A stretch of 64,000 bases of DNA, from NCBI GenBank assembly GCA_028283725.1, contig JAPWKC010000004.1, positions 496,001 through 560,000 on the forward strand, given 5' to 3'. Shown here one piece after another: positions 58,640 to 64,000 of this stretch; position 1 is the stretch's first letter, and every line of letters begins with the position of its first letter. This DNA comes from Neorhizobium sp. (GTDB lineage Bacteria; Pseudomonadota; Alphaproteobacteria; Rhizobiales; Rhizobiaceae). Made by a program: the position numbers and the translations under genes. Under the pieces are notes generated by a model that was given only the letters and a program-made list of their open reading frames with translations, was not told the DNA's origin and did no database searches.

Positions 58640-59413
58640 ATGTCTGACACCGCCGGAAAACTCTCCTTCATAGCATCCACCGCCCCCGAGGCGCAGTCGG
58701 CGCTGGAGGAACTGGTCAGGCTCTATGGCAATTGTCCGTTGGCCAAGGCCGATACGGTCGTGGCGCTCGGCGGCGACGGCTTCATGCTCCAGACGCTGCA
58801 TGACACGATGAAAACCGGGCAGCGCGTCTACGGCATGAACCGCGGATCGATCGGCTTCCTGATGAACGACTATCGCGGCGACGATCTGCACCGGCGTATC
58901 GCAAGAGCCGTCGAGAACCAGTTTCACCCCTTGAAGATGACGACGCTCAATGTCGACGGCACCATGTCGGTGGCGCTGGCGATCAACGAAGTCTATCTCT
59001 TCCGGCAGTCCTATCAGGCCGCCAAGCTGCGGGTGGAAGTCGACGGAACCGTGCGGCTCGAAGAGCTGATCTGCGACGGCGTGATGATTGCCACTCCGGC
59101 AGGATCGACGGCCTACAATCTTTCGGCCCATGGGCCGATCCTGCCGCTCGAATCACCGCTTCTGGCGATGACGCCAGTCAGCGCGTTCAGACCGCGGCGC
59201 TGGCGCGGCGCCCTCCTGCCAAACCGGGTCACCGTCGAAATCGATATCCTCGAGCCTGAAAAGCGGCCGGTCAACGCTGTTGCCGACAATACCGAGGTCA
59301 AGTCCGTGCTGCATGTGAAGGTGGAGCAGTCGACCGAGATCAGCGCAAGGCTATTGTCCGATCCGGATCATTCCTGGTCTGACCGGATTATCGCAGAGCA
59401 GTTCAACGACTGA
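58640..59413 (+). CDS. nadK: NAD kinase
   Basis: NadK phosphorylates NAD to NADP. From ATG 58640 the 257-residue protein has the GGDG motif at 44-47 and the NE/D site INEVYLF. It also has TPAGSTAYNLSAHGPI (about residues 151-166) and the typical rhizobial C-terminus (DHSWSDRIIAEQF). A longer frame back to 58433 crosses the tRNA upstream spacer and is not used; an ATG at 58628 is possible. Confidence 0.95.
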   Translation: MSDTAGKLSFIASTAPEAQSALEELVRLYGNCPLAKADTVVALGGDGFMLQTLHDTMKTGQRVYGMNRGSIGFLMNDYRGDDLHRRIARAVENQFHPLKMTTLNVDGTMSVALAINEVYLFRQSYQAAKLRVEVDGTVRLEELICDGVMIATPAGSTAYNLSAHGPILPLESPLLAMTPVSAFRPRRWRGALLPNRVTVEIDILEPEKRPVNAVADNTEVKSVLHVKVEQSTEISARLLSDPDHSWSDRIIAEQFND

Positions 59414-59480
59414 ACCGCACGGATCGGTCCACCGTCAGGCCCCGCTACGGCCGGTGCTTACCCCTACCCGCTGTCGCGCA

Positions 59481-60173
59481 CTACTTGCGTGAGGCGAATG
59501 CGCGCAAAAACGTTCGGGTCGCATCGGCAGCCATCCGGTCGATCTCGGCCTCGGGCGTCACACGGCCGAACTGCTGGTCGATGCGCAGATCCGTCGCCAG
59601 AAGCGCCATGTACTGACGGGCGGCCAGCGCCGGGTCGTCGACCTCCAGATATCCGCCCAATGCCAATTGCGCCAGACGCGCTGCGACGGCCGGGTATTTC
59701 TTGCCCGGCCCGTATTCCTTCCAGGTTTCGAAAAGCGCGGGAAAGCGGGCGCCTTCCGTCTCTACCAGCTTGCGCAACCAGCGGCCGTTCGGATCGCAGA
59801 CCGCCTTGCGCAGCAATTGGGCGGAAAAGACGGCTAGCTCCTCTTCCAGATCGGTCGGAGCAACGGGAAACGTGTCGAGAACCTTGAAGAAGCCAGCGCT
59901 TGAACGCTCGGTAATCTCGCCGACGACGATCTTGAAGAGATTATCCTTGTCGCCGACCTGATTATACACCGTCTGGCGCGACACGCCCGCCCTTACCGCA
60001 ATCGCATCGATGCTTGCGCCGGCAAACCCCTGTTCGGCAAAGACATCGGCGGCCGCATTGAGAATCGCCTGCCGCTTACTGGTCGCCGGCGGCCAAGGAT
60101 CGATCGTCGCGCCGATGGCAGCGTCGATGGCCTTTTCGGCCGTGGATGACAGCGGGACAGACGAAGTTTTCAT
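59481..60173 (-). CDS. TetR/AcrR family transcriptional regulator
   Basis: The 230-residue protein has a TetR helix-turn-helix at residues about 36-80 (ILNAAADVFAEQGFAGASID, GVSRQTVYNQVGDKDNLF), preceded by an Ala-rich extension. The C-terminal ligand domain has no recognisable effector signature. It is divergent from an MFS efflux gene with a perfect palindrome (60201-60218) between them, so it probably represses both. The start at 60173 is used; an in-frame codon at 60218 lies inside the operator. Confidence 0.88.
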   Translation of the reverse strand: MKTSSVPLSSTAEKAIDAAIGATIDPWPPATSKRQAILNAAADVFAEQGFAGASIDAIAVRAGVSRQTVYNQVGDKDNLFKIVVGEITERSSAGFFKVLDTFPVAPTDLEEELAVFSAQLLRKAVCDPNGRWLRKLVETEGARFPALFETWKEYGPGKKYPAVAARLAQLALGGYLEVDDPALAARQYMALLATDLRIDQQFGRVTPEAEIDRMAADATRTFLRAFASRK

Positions 60174-60191
60174 GACAACACCATAAGGCCA

Positions 60192-60220
60192 CTTGACGAA
60201 TTGGACAATTGTGTCCAAAA
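60192..60220 (+). promoter_or_regulatory. Operator/promoter between TetR and MFS genes
   Basis: TTGGACAATTGTGTCCAA at 60201-60218 is a perfect 7-bp inverted repeat with a 4-base centre. A CTTGAC -35 element at 60192-60197 directs transcription toward the MFS gene, so the palindrome occupies the -35/-10 spacer. Binding by the TetR protein would block polymerase. This is an inference from position. Confidence 0.65.
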
Positions 60221-60380
60221 TATTTTACATGATTGACGGACAGCCTGCATATCGCCGTTCCGACACTCGTGATTTCTTCTCATAATCGTCCGCCAGCCTG
60301 CCGTATATGGCCTCGTTACGCTCGTCAGACCGATCGTAGGCCGTTCTTTCGCAGATGGTGACGAGAAAGGCTTGTTCCAA

Positions 60381-61583
60381 ATGCAAAGCAAAGCGCCCAA
60401 TCACGCTCTCGTGCTCGGCCTCCTGTCCGCCGTCGGGCTTTTCGCGCTCGACATGTATCTGCCGGCATTGCCGACGATCAGCGCCAGCCTCAACGCGGAC
60501 AGCCATGCCGTGCAGGCGAGCCTCATCTCGTTCTTCGTCGCGATGGCCGTGTCGCAGATCATCTACGGCCCGCTCTCGGACATGTTCGGTCGCAAGCGTC
60601 CGCTCTATGTCGGGCTCTATCTCTATCTTATCGGCGGGATCGGCTGCGCGCTGTCGCCATCGATCGACTGGCTCGTCGGTTTCCGCTTCCTGCAAGGCGT
60701 GGGCGCCTGCGCCGGGGTGGTGATTTCGCGCGCCGTGGTGCGCGATCTGCATACCGGCCCTGCCGCAGCGCAGCTCATGTCGCGGCTGATGCTGGTCTTC
60801 AGCGTCTCGCCGATCCTCGCACCGCTTGCTGGCAGCATCGTCACCACGTTCGGCGACTGGCGCCTGATCTTCTGGGTCATGGCTGCTGCCGGCCTCGTGG
60901 GCCTTGCCGTCGCTGTCTTCGGCCTTGAGGAAACCCGCCCGGCCGAAGCGCGCAGCGAAAGCTCGGTCAAAAGCGCCCTGCGGTCCTACGGTACGCTTTT
61001 GCGTGATCCCTACTATCTCGGCCTCGTCTTCATCGCCTCGTTCGGCATGTCGAGCTACATGATCTATGTCGCCAATTCGTCCTTCATCCTGATCGAGCAC
61101 TATCATCTGTCGCCGTCCTTCTACAGCGTCGTCTTCTCGATCAATGCCGTCGGGTTCATCGGAATGTCGCAGATGAACGGCTGGCTGTCCCGCAAGATCG
61201 GCCTGCGCAAGGTCATCCGCGGCGCCGTCATCGGCTATGCGGGCATGATGGTGGCTCTGGCGCTCATCATGTCGACTGGGGTCGACAGGCTGGAGATGAT
61301 GGCGGCGTTCCTGTTCGGCGGCTATGCGTTTCTGGGGATGATCGTACCGACCGCTGCGGTACTGGCACTCGAACACCATGGCCGCATTGCCGGAACCGCT
61401 TCCGCGATGATGGGCACGATCCAGTTCATCACATCGGCGATCGTGATCGGTGTCGGCGGCCTGTTCGTCGATGGCAGCGCACGGCCGATGGTGATGATCA
61501 CCGCACTCTGCGCCTGCGTGGTGTTCGTCCTGTCGCTGTTCGTCCTGCGCAGCCGTCAGGGGGCGATGGCTGCGGCGGAGTGA
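60381..61583 (+). CDS. MFS multidrug transporter, Bcr/CflA family
   Basis: The 400-residue protein has 12 transmembrane helices. It has motif A GPLSDMFGRKRPLY (about residues 61-74) and the Bcr/CflA start LFALDMYLPALPTISASL (about 20-37). Loop 4-5 carries SRAVVRDLH. Drug substrates cannot be read from sequence. It is divergent from a TetR regulator and probably induced by its substrates. A TTG at 60372 in frame would extend it by three codons. A terminator follows at 61665-61692. Confidence 0.9.
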   Translation: MQSKAPNHALVLGLLSAVGLFALDMYLPALPTISASLNADSHAVQASLISFFVAMAVSQIIYGPLSDMFGRKRPLYVGLYLYLIGGIGCALSPSIDWLVGFRFLQGVGACAGVVISRAVVRDLHTGPAAAQLMSRLMLVFSVSPILAPLAGSIVTTFGDWRLIFWVMAAAGLVGLAVAVFGLEETRPAEARSESSVKSALRSYGTLLRDPYYLGLVFIASFGMSSYMIYVANSSFILIEHYHLSPSFYSVVFSINAVGFIGMSQMNGWLSRKIGLRKVIRGAVIGYAGMMVALALIMSTGVDRLEMMAAFLFGGYAFLGMIVPTAAVLALEHHGRIAGTASAMMGTIQFITSAIVIGVGGLFVDGSARPMVMITALCACVVFVLSLFVLRSRQGAMAAAE

Positions 61584-61664
61584 CGAAGGGGGTCACAGTT
61601 GCCAAGGGGCGAACCGGGCCAAGTTCCTGGCACGTCCGCTTACCGTTACGATGACCAAAAAACA

Positions 61665-61692
61665 GAAACGGCGGGATCTCTCCCGCCGTTTC
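61665..61692. terminator. Bidirectional intrinsic terminator between MFS gene and prfB
   Basis: GAAACGGCGGGA and TCCCGCCGTTTC form a perfect 12-bp stem with a 4-base loop; AT-rich flanks lie on both sides. It can serve both convergent genes. Confidence 0.85.
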
Positions 61693-61723
61693 CTTTTCCA
61701 CAAATCCATTCGCGCCGGAGCGA

Positions 61724-62855
61724 TCAGTCGATATCGCTGACTTCCGCGTCGGCCTTGCCGCTGATGCGATGGGCCAGTGCCGCTTCCATGAACTCGTTCA
61801 GATCGCCATCGAGAACGTCATCCGGTGCCGTGCTCGCAACGCCGGTGCGCAGATCCTTCACAAGCTGATAGGGCTGCAGAACGTAGGAGCGGATCTGATG
61901 ACCCCAGCCGATATCGCTCTTCGACGCAGCTTCGGCATTGGCCGCTTCCTCGCGCTTCTTCAGTTCCGCCTCGTAAAGACGGGCACGCAGCATGTCCCAG
62001 GCCTTGGCACGGTTCTTGTGCTGCGAGCGTTCCTGCTGGCAGGCGACCACGATGCCGGACGGGATATGCGTGATACGCACGGCCGAATCGGTGGTGTTGA
62101 CGTGCTGGCCGCCTGCACCCGACGAGCGGTAGGTATCGATGCGGCAGTCGCTTTCGTTGACCTCGATGTTGATCGAGTCGTCAATGACCGGATAGACCCA
62201 GATCGACGAGAAGGACGTGTGACGGCGCGCGTTGCTGTCGTAAGGCGAAATACGCACGAGACGGTGCACGCCCGATTCGGTCTTCAGCCAGCCATAGGCA
62301 TTGTGGCCCTTGACGAGGATCGTCGCGGACTTGATGCCGGCCTCTTCGCCGTCATGCACTTCGAGAAGCTCGACCTTGAACTTCGAACGCTCGGCCCAAC
62401 GGGTATACATACGCAGCAGCATGTTGGCCCAGTCCTGGCTTTCGGTGCCGCCGGCGCCCGAATGCACTTCGACATAGGTGTCGTTGCCGTCTGCTTCGCC
62501 GGAGAGCATGGCCTCGACCTGCTGGCGCCCGGCTTCCGCCTTCAGCACCTTCAGCGCGTCTTCCGCATCCTTGACGATGTCGGCATCGCTCTCTTCCTCA
62601 CCAAGCTCGATGAGTTCGATATTGTCCTTGAGCTGCTGTTCAAGCGCCCGGACGCCGTTGACGCTCTCATCCAGGTGCTGGCGCTCGCGCATCAGCTTCT
62701 GGGCTTCGGTGGCATCGTTCCAGAGGGTGGGATCCTCTGCCTTGTTATTCAACCAGTCCAGTCGTCTTACCGCCTGATCCCAGTCAAAGATGCCTCCTCA
62801 GCAGGCTTATGGCCTGCTTGATTTCGTCGACTACATTGATGATTTCCGCACGCAT
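61724..62855 (-). CDS. prfB: Peptide chain release factor 2 with programmed +1 frameshift
   Basis: RF2 reads UAA and UGA stop codons. The start at 62855 opens a 23-codon frame that stops at TGA (62786-62784) in the slippery CTTTGAC. An AGGAGG lies four bases before the shift codon (62798-62793). A +1 shift joins it to the main frame, giving about 376 residues. The anticodon-like motif is SPY at about 203-205 (E. coli has SPF). The catalytic GGQ is at about 248-250. Low RF2 makes the shift more frequent, so the protein regulates itself. Confidence 0.95.
62783..62798 (-). promoter_or_regulatory. RF2 programmed frameshift site
   Basis: On the minus strand AGGAGG, a three-base spacer, then CTT TGA C. 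The Shine-Dalgarno-like hexamer pairs with 16S rRNA and pushes the ribosome forward one base at the stop codon, as in E. coli prfB. The sequence matches the classic arrangement exactly. Confidence 0.93.
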
Positions 62856-62911
62856 CGCGCTTGTCTACTCTCTGCTGCTTTTAAGGGGTCGTATGGGGGC
62901 TGGACATAGTT

Positions 62912-62945
62912 CGACCGGCACGGGATGTAAAGCCCGCGCCGGTCG
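62912..62945 (-). terminator. Hairpin downstream of the penicillin-binding protein gene
   Basis: CGACCGGC and GCCGGTCG pair with further ACGGG/CCCGC pairing inside. No U run is seen on the minus strand, so it may be a weak terminator or an RNA-stability element before prfB. Confidence 0.45.
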
Positions 62946-62962
62946 AGGATGAGGTCGGTCGA

Positions 62963-64000
62963 TCAGTAGAGGCCGGCAGCACCCGAGGTCACGGCCTGCT
63001 GTGCCTGGGGAGAGGACTGCAGGATCTGGTCCTGCGTCATGTATTCGCCGTCGCCGATAATGTGCATGCCGTCGGCCGGGCCGGTGCCGGGCTTGAAGGC
63101 CTCGGTGATCGCATCCGGATCGCCGGGCTGCGCCTGCATGCCGGTCTTGCGGTTGACGGCAACGAAAGTCATGCCCTCGGGAACATGGAACTTTTCCGGT
63201 GGCGTCAGCTTGGCGGCCGGCTCCATGAAGCTGGCGAAGATCGGCGCGGCGAGCGAGCCACCGGTCGCGCTGCGGCCGAGCGATGCAGGCGAATCGAAAC
63301 CGATATAGAGGCCGGCAACGAGGTTCGGGGTGAAACCGACGAACCAGGCATCTTTCTCGTCATTGGTCGTACCGGTCTTGCCGGCGACCGGACGGTCGGA
63401 AATGTGGATCTTGCCGGCGGCCGTACCGCGCTGGACGACACCTTCCATCATCGAGGTGATCTGGTAGGCCGTCATCGGGTCGAGAACCTGCTCGCGATTA
63501 TCCACGAGCGTCGGCTCTTCCTGACTGGACCAGTTGGTGGCGTTGCAATTGTCGCAGGTCCGCTCCTCATGACGGAAGATCGTCTTGCCGTAGCGGTCCT
63601 GAATGCGGTCGATCAGCGTCGGCTTGATCTGCTTGCCGCCATTGGCGATCACCGCATAGGCGGAAACCATGCGCATGACGGTCGTTTCGCCGGCACCGAG
63701 CGCCATCGGCAGGTAAGGCGCCATCTTGTCGTAGATGCCGAAGCGCTGTGCATATTCGGCCACGAGATCCATGCCCATGTCCTGCGCCAGACGCACAGTC
63801 ATCTGGTTGCGCGAATGCTCGATGCCGAAGCGCAGCGTGGACGGGCCGTTCGAACCTTCGTTTCCGTAGTTATCCGGGCTCCAGACCTTGTCGCCGTTGA
63901 CGATCTCGATCGGTGCGTCGAGGATGACGGATGCCGGGGTATAGCCATTGTCGAGCGCTGCCGAATAGACGAACGGCTTGAAAGACGAACCGGGCTGGCG
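62963..64000 (-). CDS. mrcA: Class A penicillin-binding protein 1A, C-terminal part (truncated by window edge)
   Basis: The protein continues beyond base 64000; only about 345 C-terminal residues are visible. They belong to the transpeptidase domain that crosslinks peptidoglycan. Motifs seen are SSFKPFVY (catalytic Ser in the SxxK arrangement), SRNQMTVRLAQDMG (the SxN motif) and GKTGTTNDEKDAWFVGF (KTGT). The C-terminal tail QQAVTSGAAGLY has no repeat. The glycosyltransferase domain and the membrane anchor lie outside the window. Confidence 0.9.
   Translation of the reverse strand, partial: RQPGSSFKPFVYSAALDNGYTPASVILDAPIEIVNGDKVWSPDNYGNEGSNGPSTLRFGIEHSRNQMTVRLAQDMGMDLVAEYAQRFGIYDKMAPYLPMALGAGETTVMRMVSAYAVIANGGKQIKPTLIDRIQDRYGKTIFRHEERTCDNCNATNWSSQEEPTLVDNREQVLDPMTAYQITSMMEGVVQRGTAAGKIHISDRPVAGKTGTTNDEKDAWFVGFTPNLVAGLYIGFDSPASLGRSATGGSLAAPIFASFMEPAAKLTPPEKFHVPEGMTFVAVNRKTGMQAQPGDPDAITEAFKPGTGPADGMHIIGDGEYMTQDQILQSSPQAQQAVTSGAAGLY

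Overview
This window is a housekeeping stretch of an alphaproteobacterial chromosome, most likely Rhizobiaceae (Rhizobium/Agrobacterium/Ensifer relatives). The clues are the gene order around the ribosomal clusters, a four-cysteine adenylate kinase, DUF982, DUF1883 and DUF817 proteins, a rhizobial-type intergenic repeat, an EcfG/RpoE2-like promoter, high GC and many GTG/TTG starts. I saw no phage, insertion sequence, plasmid or CRISPR signal.

Layout. Positions 1-15100 hold mixed metabolic and envelope genes: a frameshifted DUF1932 dehydrogenase, a ketopantoate-reductase-like gene, a candidate small RNA, DUF1883, rarA and a Do-type protease, YkvA, an LprI-like protein, bestrophin, ilvD, DUF4112, msrPQ, DoxX, DUF817 and DUF2809. 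Positions 15100-34700 hold the minus-strand S10-spc-alpha and str clusters: rplQ, rpoA, rpsK, rpsM, adk, secY, then rplO through rpsJ, then tuf copy 1, fusA, rpsG and rpsL. Positions 34700-36750 carry two plus-strand genes, a RIME-like repeat and the rpoC terminator. Positions 36769-49173 hold rpoC, rpoB, rplL, rplJ, rplA, rplK, nusG, secE and tRNA-Trp, all minus strand. Positions 49300-54733 hold two divergent KpsS-like capsule genes, a duplicated gene junction, tuf copy 2, a small periplasmic protein, tRNA-Gly and tRNA-Tyr. Positions 55100-64000 hold rlmB, a repeat-containing DUF982 protein, cysQ, tRNA-Thr, nadK, a TetR/MFS efflux pair, prfB with its programmed frameshift, and the 3' part of a class A penicillin-binding protein gene.

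The minus-strand core from tRNA-Tyr to rplQ encodes most of the translation and transcription machinery (EF-Tu twice, EF-G, ribosomal proteins, RNA polymerase alpha, beta and beta', NusG) and the SecY/SecE translocon. The tRNA-Tyr, tRNA-Gly, tuf, tRNA-Trp, secE, nusG order resembles the ancestral proteobacterial arrangement, but extra genes have entered it.

The main points for follow-up are: a candidate stress-regulated small RNA at 2712-2858; a diverged 226-bp tandem duplication of the junction between a capsule gene and tuf copy 2; single-base frameshifts in rpoA, in both tuf copies and in a dehydrogenase, most simply read as sequence errors; a long hairpin leader before the DUF4112 gene; and structured spacers that divide the S10-spc cluster.
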